This document shows, piece after piece, positions 22,131 through 34,385 of a DNA stretch of 64,000 nt. The position numbers were made by a program, and so were the translations under genes. Within the stretch, counting starts at the first letter, position 1, and every line of letters starts with the position of its first letter. Source of the DNA: Trichoderma breve (taxonomy: Eukaryota > Ascomycota > Sordariomycetes > Hypocreales > Hypocreaceae). The notes under the pieces are model-generated. The model worked only from the letters and a program-made list of their open reading frames with translations, made no database searches and was not told the DNA's origin. Where the stretch lies: the NCBI RefSeq assembly GCF_028502605.1, contig NW_026611594.1:1009501-1073500 (forward strand), in the 5' to 3' direction.

Positions 22131-23905
22131 ACGTGCCTCGACAGGGTCTGCGGGTACATACAGCACAGTTACCGTTACAGTGAGAGAAAGAAGAAAGATG
22201 CCAGCTTGTATAAGTCAACCTATGGATGAGATGCAGGCCTGGTCTTACGTGGGGGCCTCTAAAACGCATGTCTTGTCTGGGTGTGTGGAGAAGGAGTTCC
22301 CGACAAGGCGGAAGAAATCCCGTTGATGATTGATAATATTGCCATTCTTAGCATCGAGTCATGATGCGTCTTTGCGTGACTTGTGCGATTTCATCATTGG
22401 ATGCTGCGTCAAAGCAGAACCTTTTTTTTTTCTCTTTTGTTTTTTTATTAGTTCTATTTTTCACGTTTGCCATTTGCCAGTTGCTCTTCAACTAGTATAA
22501 GCGAGGGAAGCGAAAAAAAAAATAAGGACCAGGTGGCTGGTCTCTTTTTCGTCCTACCCATGCCTGGTTTCGCTGGCCCGTGGCTTTCCTTAGGCTGGGA
22601 TTTGTCTTCTCATGGTCTCATCTGCCGGGAGATTTTGGCTCGCAGACAGCCAAACAGCCAAGACTTGCTAGCAGGCTGTTGGCGTGGCCTATGATGATGC
22701 CAACATGCAAAGGACGATTTAGGCTTTTGCTGACAAGGCGTTTTTAACGGAGGCGATGCGAAGTCAAGTTGGATTATGTAGCAGACAGTATTTTCCGCAT
22801 GATTTTGACACATTGCTTTGATACGAGCAAGTTCGCTGCCCATCAATGGCTTTCACTCTTTTTGCATCCCCTCTTTCGCTCCGCCATGCTTGGGCTTGGC
22901 TGTGTATCATGTTGAGTAATCTCAAGTCAGGATCCTATCGTCCAATAAACCAAGCTGGTGTCCCCTCCCCCCTTGTTGGACTCTGGACTGGACTGGACTT
23001 TGTTCCAGAACTAAGCGAAGAAGGCCATCAAAAAGAGAAGAACATGGAATTAAAAAAAAAAAAAAACGATAGCGGACTTGGATGTTGTCCATGGACCGGG
23101 GGCGACAGGGATCGGAGCCCACCGCCGCCAGACGCAATGGAAGGTATCAGCGCGTTTAGATCTCCCCGGAATAACATGGAACACGGAATGGGTGCGGGTT
23201 TTTGCCGCATGCATTACATGGCCCTTTGCTATCTAGCGTTCGGCCGTTTTCTCGCAGTTTTCTCGCAGCATTAACTCATGGGAAAGATGCCAAGGCGCGA
23301 GAAAGAGGGGATATGAGAGAGATAGAGGTAGAAGCAGAGAGATAGAGCGAGACAGAGGCAGAATGAGCGAGATTTCGATTTCGGAAAGATTGCTTGATGC
23401 GGCTGGCTAACACGTGAAAATCGAGAGAGGGCTGAAAGCCAACCCAACACTGCCCTTGTGGACTGGCCTAGATGATGATGAGATTCCCGGCCAAGGGTTG
23501 TATTACGGGCTGGGCACTAGCATAGACACGATGGGCTCTTGGACAAGGGAGTGCAGACAAGGGACCAGCAGCAGCAGGGATCAACTTCCACTTCCATGAG
23601 GCAGGTCAAGTTTAGTACCGTACACACTCGTACGAAATAGAGACGGATACGGTACTAGACTATGTTCATGTTGTTTTCCACAGTACGCTACCAACCTCTT
23701 AGCTCGACAAACCATTTCAACGTGGCTGCTCCGGAAAATAAAGCACGCTGGGGATGAACAAAAATAAAACCAACCACTCAGCCCATGACAAACCAGCTAC
23801 GTAAGAGGGGGGGGCTGCATCGGATAGATGACAAGGGCGATAGCCGCCAAAAGGCTCAAAGAGGAAATAAGCTGCCGATAGGATTTAAACACAAAAAATC
23901 ACAAA

Positions 23906-23930
23906 AGAGAGAGAGAGAGAATGAGAGAGT
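23906..23930 (+). repeat. (GA)n microsatellite
   Basis: A GA run with one ATG interruption inside the gene-free tract. Confidence 0.85.
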
Positions 23931-25918
23931 ACTCGTAAAAGAAATGCGGAATACCGCAGTCAGTGTCTGACAAGCTTTCAAGGGTTTTTGTTGGGCCGCG
24001 TTGGATTAAGCGTTGCGCACATCGCCTTTGGCTAAACTGCATGAGGAACAGCGACGATCATCACCTCCCCAGCCTCAAAGGCAAAGACAAAAAGTTCTTT
24101 GTGAATGTGAGTGAAGTGAGCGAGAGTCGTCAGGCGGTTGAAGCTTCCGGCCCATAATTTCTAGCAAACTTGCCATGAAAGCAGAGCCTCTGGCGGAGCT
24201 GCAAGCAGGGGAGGCGTGCTTTTTGAGTTTTTGGGTTTGTGTGAAGGGGGCGTGCGGGATCCGCTGTCAAGTGTCGAGACAGGGCGTTTTGAGAAAAGAG
24301 AAATGATGGACGATACGATGGATGATACGATGGCAGGAGGATCTAAATCTATGGTTGACAGTAATACGGTAGAGACGAGACTCGACAAGCCTCGAGTGCG
24401 GCAGTCGTCAGTTACGATTAGCTAGAGACCGAGTTGGTCCGGGATGGGGAGACAAGGATCAACGGTCCGGCACGCGCAATTGGTCCGGAGATGGGGCCAG
24501 CGGTTTGTCTGCGCTTGCTGCTCTTTGCCCGGATTCGACAGGAGCTGCGAGAGCGAAAGGAAGAGCACGAGAGCGAGACGAGACTAGGTAAGGCCGAGAA
24601 GAGCGTGAGAGAACCTAGAAGTCAAACAGACGGACAGGACAAGCACGAGACAAGAGGCGAGGGAGCGGACAACGAGCGGACAGCGAGCGGAGAAGGCGAA
24701 CGGCGGCACTTGAGAAGGGCAATTTCATTTCGTTGTTATAGCGAGGCCGAAGAGTTTTGAATGACTCGGGCGAGGGAGCTGAGGCGATGATTTTCTGCTG
24801 GGTGCCACTTTGTGCTGCTGAGCTGGGCGGGTTTGGTTTGATTGCGTAGATGTAGATGGATAGGTTGAGGTGAGAGTCAGGTAGGTATGTATTCGATTGG
24901 TCTGAGTACGAGCGACGATAGTACATGGATCCTGTTCTGCATGTTGGAGGGAATCCGGGAATTGGTGTCTGGTCTGGTTCCATTCCTCGTATTATAGGCG
25001 CGGATTATAAACCGATAGTGTCTGTTCTGGTGCTTGACATGGGCTGGAGAGGCCGCAATAGAGACGAAGGAGACGGACGGATGGGCGGACGAGCAACGAC
25101 GGACGAATGCAGACAGATGATGAGTCAATACGTACGTGTGTCTACTATACTGGACTAGACAATTAACGGCTTGATTGTACGAGAGCCAATTGAGGCGTGG
25201 CGATGGCCATTTGCAGCTTGTTTCCTAGCTCCCTCCAACTACATGTAGCCTCGGTTCGTGTCGGATCGCAATCTACATGTACCTAGTCAGCACGCAGCGA
25301 ATGTTGTTCCGCTGTTGCATTTTGACTCATTCTCTATATCTCTCATTCTCTATTTGAATTTATTTTTATTTTATTTATTGCTCAATTTGATTTAATCCTG
25401 TGTCGTGACGAAAATGAAGGCGAAAAAGAAAGCTGCAGTCCTGAGTGGTGCGGATGCGATGCTGGTTTTCGTGCTGACAAAGTGCCTCTCGTTTTTGACA
25501 TTAACCTCGCCCTCCCCCCAAATCTTATCTCACTTCTCCAAGCTCAGGTCAGGTCACTTCCTACAGTATGTAAATGCAATGCTATGCTAAGCTATGCTAA
25601 GCTATGGTGAGCTATTTGATCAATGGCTTATGTTATTTTGCGCCTTGTTTGCTCATAACCTTCTCTCTCAAGCTTGGCATTCGACAGGGGACCCCGAAAA
25701 AGAAGCTTTTGCGCTTTTCTTCCCCCCATCCAGGGTTTGGCTTGGCCGTATGAGGTATGAGTGAGTGAGTATCCGTCTCTCTCGTCCCCCCAGGCGTATT
25801 TCGCAGGCGTATTTTTGGCGTCGGAAATGCAGGACAAAGTGGGTGCCGTAAAATCCGTCCCCAACGCCGCCGGGAATTACAATTGCCTAGACGGGCCAAC
25901 TTGTCATGTCAAACGGCC

Positions 25919-25936
25919 TTTTTTTTTTTTTTTTTT
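25919..25936 (+). repeat. Poly-T run of 18
   Basis: The longest homopolymer I noticed in this region. Runs of this type often exclude nucleosomes; no function is shown. Confidence 0.8.
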
Positions 25937-26599
25937 GCGTCTATTTGCCATGCCTCATGCCATGCTAGCTAGTGTCAGAACTGGGGGAGGGCCGGAACTT
26001 TTGACCAATTAATTGCAGCGGTGTCCGACGAAGAAGACAAAATAAAATAAAACAAAACCCAAAAAATGATGACACTTAGAAATAAAAGCCTAAACCCGTT
26101 AGTTTACAGTGGAAGGGGGGGAGGAGACGAATGGAAGCCCAGATGAAAGAAAGACGAAGACGGACGGCGTCTCAACTGATAGGATAGTCCAGTCCAGGCT
26201 GTGCACCCCCCAAGACAAGACCCGAGAAGCCACTACGAGGGATACGACGTTAGGCTATCGCTTCGCTAAGGCTAGGGGCCCTTTGCCCAACTCAGCGGTC
26301 GGCATTATCCCTTTTTGTGCGCTGAACGGGCATCCATCCGGCACTATCGTCCACTGAAATCAAGTACTTGTACTGTACGGCCAGTTGAGTTCGCCGTCCA
26401 CACAAGGGACATACCCGGACCCGGACCAACAAAGTACGTACCCGCTCTGGGCTGGGCTGGTCCTTTTTTTCCTTTTTCCTCAGTCCGGGCTGTTGTCGTT
26501 AATATTTTATTACCTATCAGATTAAACTGCATTGGATTCATTTTCGAAACCACATTACGAGTACATACTGTACTATTTCCTCTGCAGTGACTAGCTTCC

Positions 26600-28604
26600 A
26601 CATCAAATCAAATTGTTTATTAATTTCTGGCCCTGTATTTGTTTTCGCTGCATTATTCAGCGGAAATTCCGTATCGATTCTCTTCGTTCTCGCTCTGCTC
26701 TCCCCCCCAATCCAATCCAGTCCATCCTGATCCCAATCCTCCCGTCCTGTAAATCCCACCTATCAATCAGCTGTTGGCAGGTGACAAGAAGCGCAACACG
26801 TTCCGCATCCTATCTGCCATTGCCCCGTAAGTGCGTTCGTTTTGTTTGCTCTGCTTTGTTTTCTTTTTTCCGTCCTCTTTTGGATCCTCCTATCGCGTTG
26901 GCCTTTGCGCATCCTTGCCTCTGCATCTTCTTTTCACTCACTTGCATCACCCCATATTCGGCCATATTTCCTTCTTCCCTCCTTTCCTCTCTCTGTCTCT
27001 TTTCCCTCACCTCACCTCTTCTTTTTACTATTCACTTCACTTCATCTACTATTCCTTTCGTCTGTCTCTCCTACAGACAAACAAACAAATAAAATCCTCC
27101 GAACCCCCTTGCAGCGATACAACGCCCTTCTTCTCCAGCTTTCTTCCTTCGCTCCTTTGCGCTTACTCTAACGCCCAGCCCAGCCCGCGACACTCCCAGT
27201 TTTCCGCTCTGAATCGGACTTTTTGCTTTTGGGCCCAGACTAGGTCAGCAAGCTTAGTATCCAGACGATATATAAAACCTCAGTGGAGCCGGATTCCTCG
27301 ACAGCCGGCTGGATCGACTCTGATCAGTAATACGAGATATGAAAACCACCCGCCAGGTTAGTAGACTGCACTGCTCTCCCGTTTCGTCCATGCGGCTATG
27401 CCATGGGGTCTTTGTTCTCGATGCGGCTGGTGCCTTGTGCCTGTGCCTGTGCGAGCATCGTATCCTCCGTTAATCAACCCGTCTCCCGCATCTCGCTCGG
27501 CACACACAGCCGGCTCATGGGGGGTTCGGCCGTTTTCTTTTCTGATCTGACTCTGACATTGGCCTCTTGTCTTGCCTTGCCTTGTCTTGTCTTTGGATCC
27601 TTCCTGTCATGCCCCTTACCCTGTCTATGTCTCTTGTCTCTCTGCCCTGCTGCTGCATCTGCGTCTGAGATGCATTGACTCTTGGCTCTCTCTCCCGCTC
27701 AGTCCACACCACAACCTTTCCCCTGTCCCTTGTTCAACACCATTCCATCGACTGTCCTTCTCCTTCTCCTTCTATTCTCGTACGTGTTTACGTGGACTGT
27801 ACGTGTACGTACTCGTACACCAAGTTTCTAAGCGGGTTGTTCTCACATCTCACAAACCCTGGCCTGGCCTTTGCATCTCCACATGCATCGCCTCGGTTTA
27901 ACTCAACTCACCTCCCCTTTGATATTCCTCTCTCTATACACCCCCTAACTGCACCCCGGACTCTTGTTCGACTATTTGTCTGGTGACTAACCATGATGAC
28001 TAGGCGTAGCTTTCGCTGCCAAAATCAATCCACACCCCTCCCCACCTTGGTCCGCTTGGTCCTGGACTGAAGTCAAACAACTTATAGCCAAGCATCGCCA
28101 CATGCGACACCCACGCGCCCTGCTTGTATGATTCCTTCCACTGCCACGATTCTCGCATTGTCATCGCCATTGATTGTCATGGTCTAGACCGTCTGAAACA
28201 ACAAGAGCCGCCGGCTGCTACAAAGCACATCATAGAGTCGAGATCCACGGGAGACTATGGTTGAGCCTCCCTTACATCACTCGGGGACTAAGACGATAAG
28301 AACAAGACTCTACTGCAGGCTGGCTGTAGCGCGCTGAGTCGCCGCTTTTTTCATTCTCATACTTGATTTACATTGGTTACCAGGACCGCCCTTTTCTGCG
28401 TTGAAAGAAACAGAGCCGGACGGGGACCAAAGAAGCCGATTTTCATAATTCCAATCTACCTATACCGATCCGGCACTACGACGGTTTGCTTGCTTCGCAC
28501 CCCATCATTTCAAGCACCTGCTTCTTTCCTTTCATCGACAGCACACACAACAGTTTTGCTAGGGAGAGAAACACGGAAAACTCAAAACAATCAAAGCAAG
28601 GAGC
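26600..28604 (+). promoter_or_regulatory. Pyrimidine-rich promoter/leader region of the DUF3716 gene, with possible 5' UTR introns
   Basis: From about 26.6 kb the plus strand turns strongly C/T rich (CTCTTCTTTTT-like runs), as in many long fungal leaders. Good splice sites occur without coding frames: donor GTAAGT at 26827 with an acceptor CTACAG near 27076, and donor GTTAGT at about 27357 with a branch/acceptor pair TGACTAAC..ACTAG ending at 28003. This fits a spliced non-coding leader, but the transcription start is not visible. Many short ATG frames (potential uORFs) lie in it. Confidence 0.35.
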
Positions 28605-31600
28605 ATGGACGAGGCGTCCACGTGGGAGCACCTCCCTGCCCACGAGCACAAGTTCGTCTGGGACGAGGCCGAGGGTAAATTCTGGAGAGACTTTAACGCC
28701 AAGCAAGAGGCTCAGCATTCTGAAAAAGAGCGAGAGTACCAGCTGGCCCTGACAGACGCAAAGGTCGAGCTGGGCAAACTGGATGGAAAGCGCAATGAGC
28801 TGAGCAAGGTCCGCGAGAGGCTGGCCCTGGAGCTGAGCCAAGTCGACAAGGAGCTGGCCGCCGTCGTCACCGAATGCGATGGAAGGACCGAGATTATACT
28901 TGCCATTGAGCGAAAATATCGCCATGAGGAGCAGGACTTTCTGCAGCAGAGGGAAAAGGTCACCGAGACCATGATTCGCTGGTTTCAAGAAAAGCGAGAT
29001 GCTGCAGCCAAAGCTCGAGCTGAGTCTGGAGACGATCAAGCCATCCCTAAAACCGCCGACGCCCCTCGAGAAACCACCGACAGCGATGCCACCGAGATGG
29101 AAGGAGTGGAATACTGGAACGATCTGCCGCAGCGGCCTGCCGTAGTCACCCGAAATGTAGCGGCAAAGACGCCCATCACCCCCATCGTGCCATCGTCCTC
29201 GTTCAAGGGCCTTTTACAGGAGCCAGTCGAGGCTCTTGTTGACCTCGTCGACGCCGACGGCCGAGTCATCGGGCCCATCAACAAGACGGAGCCGTGGAAC
29301 CAATGGGTCAAGGCCATCCTGGGCTTGCCTATAAAACGTCCTGTCAAGATACGCCGCGGACGCAAGTTCACCACTGACCACCTCGCTGGCATCTACGAGC
29401 ACACAGAAGCAAAGGGTGTCAAGTGGCTTTCCTGCATGATCCAAGCCATTGGTGAGGTCCAGGCCCAGCGGTGCATCTCCTGCGACAAGAACCAAGGCGC
29501 CTTTGACGACTGCATCATCATTGGCGGACCGCTTTTTCAAAAGTGTGGCAACTGTGAGTGGAATCGCCAGGGCTGCCATGGAGCGGCTCTGCGGAGGGAC
29601 CGCGGACTGGGAGAATCCCCTGTTGCAGACGAAGAAGTCTCTTCTGAGGGGACCCCTCGAGAAGATGAACAAGCCTCAAAGGACATGACCAATGGGGATA
29701 GTTCCTCAAGGCAGGCGGTAAACGGAGCCGCTGAGGAGACGAACTCTCCACCGCCACCACCACTACGAGAAGACGGCGATACTAAAAGGGGTATATTAAC
29801 AGATACACCCCGGGAGCCTGCAGAAGAGGCAGAGGTTGACCAGGCGGTTGCTGATCGAGACAATAGCCAAGGGCGGGATATAGAACAGCAGATGCAAACC
29901 AGAAAACAGCTGGCTACGGAGGAGGCGCTCGCCGTAGCGGCTGGTGTTGCTGAAGCAGTCAGCGCCAGATCTATGCACAGCGACGAAGTGAAGCCCACAG
30001 TATCAGAGAGGCGAGGTTTGCCTACTAGCCGGCCGGCTTTTTACCAAACAGAGCAGCTCTTGACCCCCAAGGATCGGCCAGAGTCTCGAGCATACCCCTT
30101 TAGCACGGGATTCACGCCAGCAAACGTTCCGAGCCGGCCATCGTCCCAAGATCTCAACACCCCTACACCGCGTTCGATGGAGGCTTCACCTCAGCCATCA
30201 GATAATGTAGACGAGCCAGATCTACCCAAAATCACTCGCGAAACCCTCTCTCTAAGACATAACGGCAAGGTGTATACTCATCCAGAAATCATAGAGGGCG
30301 TACCCCTGGAGAAGATTGACCCAAGCCACCCATACTGGGATCCTAAGTGGCCCGATATCAGAGCCTTAATCGAGACACCGCTAAATCAGTGGCGGGAGAA
30401 GCACCAGCAGGCCATGGAATCAAAGGACAAGGGCGTAGACAAGGCTTCTACCAGATTCCAGCTGGGACGACAAGTCAATCGTGGCTTGAAAATCCTCGAG
30501 TTCTTGGATGAGGGCGAGATTAGCCCTTACCAGCTCCTGAGTAAGAAATACACCACGTCTGGCAAGGGGAGCATTACTTCGTACGATACCCTGTTCCGCC
30601 TGTGCGAGACGCTGAGCGAGCTGGCAAAATACGGGCTCGACATTCATCCCCTGGAGTGGATGCGCCAGCGTCTGCATGAGTTGTGGGTTGAGCAGGGCGC
30701 TGCTTTCAACGTGTCTAGAATCATTCATAATTTTTACAACGATCCTAAACTGGCCGCACTGCGGACCAAGTCTGGGTTCAAAAACATTGGCCGGCCATCA
30801 GGCGTCAAGGCGAGCCGTCGCGGTGGTGCCGCATCCAACGATGCCCCCCATTCACAATCCCAGCAGAAACGAAAGAGCATCTATTCTAATTCCGGGGCAC
30901 CTGGAGACAATGATAGGTCGTCTACGGATTTAACATCCGAGGGCGGCAACGACGGCGCGATGATGGCGTCCGAATCTCCAACTTCAGGAGGTCCCATCAC
31001 CAAGCGTGCCAGAACCCTGTCTCCATCCATTCGACCGTATAGAACACTCGTCGAAGACACTGAGGACTATACCGATACGGATCTCTGGAGCGGCGCACCC
31101 ATTACGCAAAACGATTTTCGAGTGGACCAGATCAAAACGCGGCTGTACACGAGCTCGCCCCGGGTGACGCAGTACTTGCAGTGGATGAAAGAGGGCCGAA
31201 TCCTTCAGCACCAGATTCTGAAGGAGGGACATCCCGTGAGATGGGGAAGGATCAGGGAGCCCATCAACTTTGACGTGCGGCTGGATGACTTGGTTGACGT
31301 TGTTTGGAATCGGAGGGTGCTCAAGGCGCATTTGATTATGAGTGAGCGCAGCATGCAGGTTGCGTCACGGGATGGACGGCCTAGGGGAGATGTGCTTGTG
31401 TCGTTTAGGCGGGAGAGGACGCTCAAGAGGTTGATTCGGGTCCTTGAGAGGATGGGAATTAGGACCATTGAGGGATCTCAGTAAGTCGTTATCCTCTACT
31501 ATTCTCTTTTTTGAGTTTGAAAAATCATGATACTAATGGTGTTGGTGTTATAGAGAGGAGTTGCAGCATCGCTGGGCAGTCATGCAGTCGGAGCAGCTAT

Positions 31601-31677
31601 CGGAGAGAGATGAGGAGATTGCGGGCGACGAACACAGGAGACCGGCTTCTTCGTCTAAGCTGCCAGTTGCCTATTAG
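28605..31677 (+). CDS. Coiled-coil protein with a DUF3716-type Cys-rich motif
   Basis: Exon 1 is 28605-31480; a 73-bp GTAAGT..TTATAG intron with a TACTAAT branch site follows; exon 2 is 31554-31677. The junction makes a Gln codon and the product is 999 aa. Residues 25-135 are a charged, heptad-like coiled coil. Residues 290-324 hold six cysteines (290, 293, 303, 314, 317, 324) as C-x2-C..C..C-x2-C..C, matching the fungal DUF3716 pattern, which may bind metal. A helical block at about 540-740 (IDPSHPYWDPKWPDIR, the LLSKKYTTSGKGSI region and HPLEWMRQRLHELW) looks conserved and globular, and a basic C-terminal block (about 830-960) ends the fold. Linkers are disordered. The function is unknown; a nuclear role is plausible but not shown. 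It is bracketed by inverted repeat arrays and preceded by 11 kb without genes. Confidence 0.85.
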
Positions 31678-32472
31678 TTTCGGGCGCATCTTCTGGATCA
31701 TCTCATGATCTCATTTGAGTCTTTTTCTTCTAAGGAGCTGCGGGCGTCTTGGCGGTCTTTTGTCTTTTGAGGCTGTCGGTCGGTCTTGGTGTTGACTCAT
31801 CTTTTCTTTTCAATTTTCATCGTAATGAATTTTATGGGAGGTTGAATAATGCCTCTTGAAATCTGGACGAAAGGCATATTTTGTCTTTTTTTTTTTTCTA
31901 TTTCTTTTGTTCTTTTCTTTAGGGGGTGCTTTTTTCCCGCGTTAGGAGATGACTTATAGATACCCAGTGGGAAAACAATCGGTAGCCTTTCTTTTTTCTC
32001 TGTTACATATTTTGTCTCGATCTTCCTGGTATATGGTCTTATGTCTTTAGTTTTTCCCATCCTTGGAGGTTTAGCCTTGGGATTGGATTCTGGGGGACAT
32101 GTGCTGGTCTTTAGGAATAAGCTATTCATCATTCAGGATGGGTGGACAGCTTTGGCTCATGGTTTTGGTACTTTGACGTTAGGGATTGTGCGGCGCTTAT
32201 TTCCTAAGCTGGCTATAAATGATGCTGTTTCTTGTTGTCTATCCAATCTCTTTTCGCGTACGGCTTCTTCAACGAGCCTGGGGTTTGGCAGGGAAGAGTG
32301 TTGATAAAGGGGGTGGTTGTATATAGAGCTTTTGGGGTGGGATGAATATATTAGAAGATTTCTTGCGGCTTTGAGATGTCGAATGACTATTCGTGATGAT
32401 TTTTTGTGTTGCTGTCTGTGATGGTGCTGTTTGTGCTGTTGCTGGAGGTTGTTACGGTTGTATGTTGTATGG

Positions 32473-32512
32473 TGTTGCTCTGTGTGATGTACGATGTTGC
32501 TCTGTGTGATGT
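32473..32512 (+). repeat. 18-bp direct repeat next to array B
   Basis: TGTTGCTCTGTGTGATGT occurs at 32473-32490 and again at 32495-32512, offset by 22 bp, with weaker copies further left. It abuts the right-hand array. Confidence 0.8.
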
Positions 32513-32516
32513 GACA

Positions 32517-32778
32517 TGTCCAACTCGATTTCACATTAACCATACCTTGTCTAATTTCTTAACCAGTGCCATATCCAACTCCCTAATCGATGCCATGTCC
32601 TATTCAGAACATTCTTACATTAACCGATTCTATTCTCAGTTCCCTAATAGATGCCATGTTCAACTCGATTCATGTTGACCAGTTCCATGTCCAACGCAAT
32701 TCATATTAGCCGATTCCATGCTCAACTTCCTACCAGATCCCTAACCGATCCCATGTCCAGCTTAACTACCATTAACCT
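32517..32778 (-). repeat. Degenerate 24/32-bp tandem array, copy B (inverted relative to copy A)
   Basis: Read on the minus strand, units begin GAGTTGGACATGG / AGTTGGATATGG and end CGGTTAGG(G) or TTAATGTGAAATC, the same unit pair as in array A at 17.8 kb. The segment around 32540-32590 aligns almost base for base with 17890-17930 after reverse complementing. CCCTAA occurs at 32581, 32642 and 32739. A and B are 14.4 kb apart in opposite orientation and bracket one gene. Confidence 0.8.
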
Positions 32779-33312
32779 GCCACATAACACTCTACAAAAG
32801 TAACCAGATACAACTATAATCAATCATCCCTTATAATACCATCATCAACAGAACTCTACCCTCCCTCATCGAGTAACCGCCCAACACAAGATTCACGCTG
32901 ACAAGCCCATCATTTAACAGACAACCAGTTGTTGTGTACTACGGTATTCATTGATTTATATATATACGGTACCTAAAACACACAATGTGTATCATATATA
33001 CCGATTTCATCCTCCACTCTACACCCAGCCAACATATTAAAGTACACTCCATCTCACTGAACGGTCCATCTGTTAACAGCCCGTCAGGAATCACACTCCC
33101 TCGTCATAACGCCGTGCCATGTCAATCCCAAAGAATAAATAAAACGAAGTAAAAAAGAACCATAAAGCGTAAAATCCCATCCGAGATATCGAACGGTGGT
33201 AAAAAGGGTGATTTCTCGCCGTGGGATTCACCAGCCCCATTAAAGCATTCGTTCGTAAAAAAGTAATAACTATAAAATAACAATCAAATCAAACGCAGGA
33301 GCTGCAAACAAC

Positions 33313-34385
33313 TTAGTGCCGAGATGAGTAGCGGTTCGTCGGCGAGTAAGGCATATCGTAGCCGCTGGACTGGGCATAAGGATCATCGGCGTAGGCGGTT
33401 CCACGACGTTCATCTTCTCCGAGGAGTTCCTTGACTTCCCAGTTGTTCATGCGAGTGCCGACAGAAAACTCGAGATCTTCCTTGGTGATGGAATCCCAGT
33501 ACTGAGAAGCGAGTTAGCAACACGACACATGATACATACATAGGCTCGTGAAATGGTGGCACGTCTTCTTACCTTGTAGACCATCATGACGGCCAGCAGA
33601 TTACAAATCGTAGCAAAGAACAGGCCGTCCAAGTAGTGGCTCACGGCAACACAAATCTTGGAGCTGAAAGCATAGAGAATGACCTGGCCGGCGACAAAGA
33701 AGAAAATGCCAAAGGCAATGTCACCCAGCGGCCACCTGTCTTGCAGCGTTCTGACGACAAGCAGGATCTGCATGCCAACGTAGACAAAGAGCTCAATGGC
33801 GTTGAGCAGGTACAAGACGACAAACAGACCGATAGTGTTGGTCGGACCGATACCCGCCCATCCCTTGAAAGTGGCCAGCGAGACGAGGAAGGAAATGGCA
33901 AAGGCAACGACAGAGCAGAGCCACAGCATCCACACCGACAGCGGCGTTCCATCCTCGTACAGCTGAAAGCCCACAAACCCATTGACCAGCAGACACGTCA
34001 CGACAGCACTTGTCAAGCCATTCTGCACGCTCGAAAAGTACGGAAACGGCCCGCTGCCCGCAGGCACGACACCAGCATCGACAACAAGCGAGATGAAGGT
34101 GAGCAGCATGTAGAGGTAGAAAAAAGTCAGAATCTCCTTGCGGCCGACGGCGGTGAACTTGGAGCGCACGTGCAGGATCATGATGACGGTCATGACGAGG
34201 GCGCCGATGTGGGCGAAGGAGGCGGCGCCCTCGAAGATGATTGTGTTGGCCACCTCGATGTTGCGCGCGTAGCAGCTGGGCTCGATGCCGACGCGGCCAG
34301 ACGACGACAGGACGGGGCCGACGGAGGCGCACAGCGGCAGCGGCGTGTGCTCGCAGATGGACGTGAAGTCGCCAAAGCCAGACAT
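33313..34385 (-). CDS. CHS7: Chitin synthase export chaperone Chs7
   Basis: Exon 1 is 34385-33573 (271 codons); the 71-bp intron runs GTAAGA..TCTCAG; exon 2 is 33501-33313 (62 residues plus stop), giving 333 aa. The N-terminus [19 protein letters not shown] is diagnostic of Chs7, followed by seven hydrophobic segments (for example [65 protein letters not shown]) and a hydrophilic, Tyr/Ser-rich C-terminal tail. The ER-membrane chaperone is needed for exit of class IV chitin synthase (Chs3) from the ER, so it affects cell wall chitin and growth. The frame is open for 46 codons before the chosen ATG but lacks another ATG and does not match the family. Its 3' end faces array B. Confidence 0.97.

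Larger units (their letters stand above)
17404..28604. other. 11.2-kb gene-free region between dpb11 and the DUF3716 gene
   Basis: No frame here has a recognisable domain, a signal peptide or a plausible intron pattern; the longest ones (for example 170 codons at 21101-21613 minus and 142 codons at 22846-23274 plus) are low complexity. I see no transposase, integrase or reverse-transcriptase remnant and no strongly A/T-rich RIP-like block. It holds two tandem arrays (17770-18095, 18306-18544), many homopolymer and short-period runs, and a pyrimidine-rich block from about 26.6 kb that is probably the leader region of the downstream gene. Two same-strand genes flank it. Confidence 0.6.
31678..33312. 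other. Intergenic between convergent genes, containing array B
   Basis: 1.6 kb between the stop codons of the DUF3716 gene and chs7. It contains a short tandem duplication (32473-32512), array B (32517-32778) and an A/T-rich tract around 32950-33010. Frames at 31797-32132 and 32157-32543 are Lys/His rich without family features and are not called. Confidence 0.55.

Noticed and set aside
22846..23274. 142-codon plus frame with an ATG
   Set aside because: Contains a poly-A-coded Lys run and no conserved block; looks like chance.
17404..28604. Gene-free tract considered as a RIP-mutated transposon or centromere
   Set aside because: Composition is mixed rather than strongly A/T rich, and no transposon coding remnants or terminal repeats of TE type were seen.
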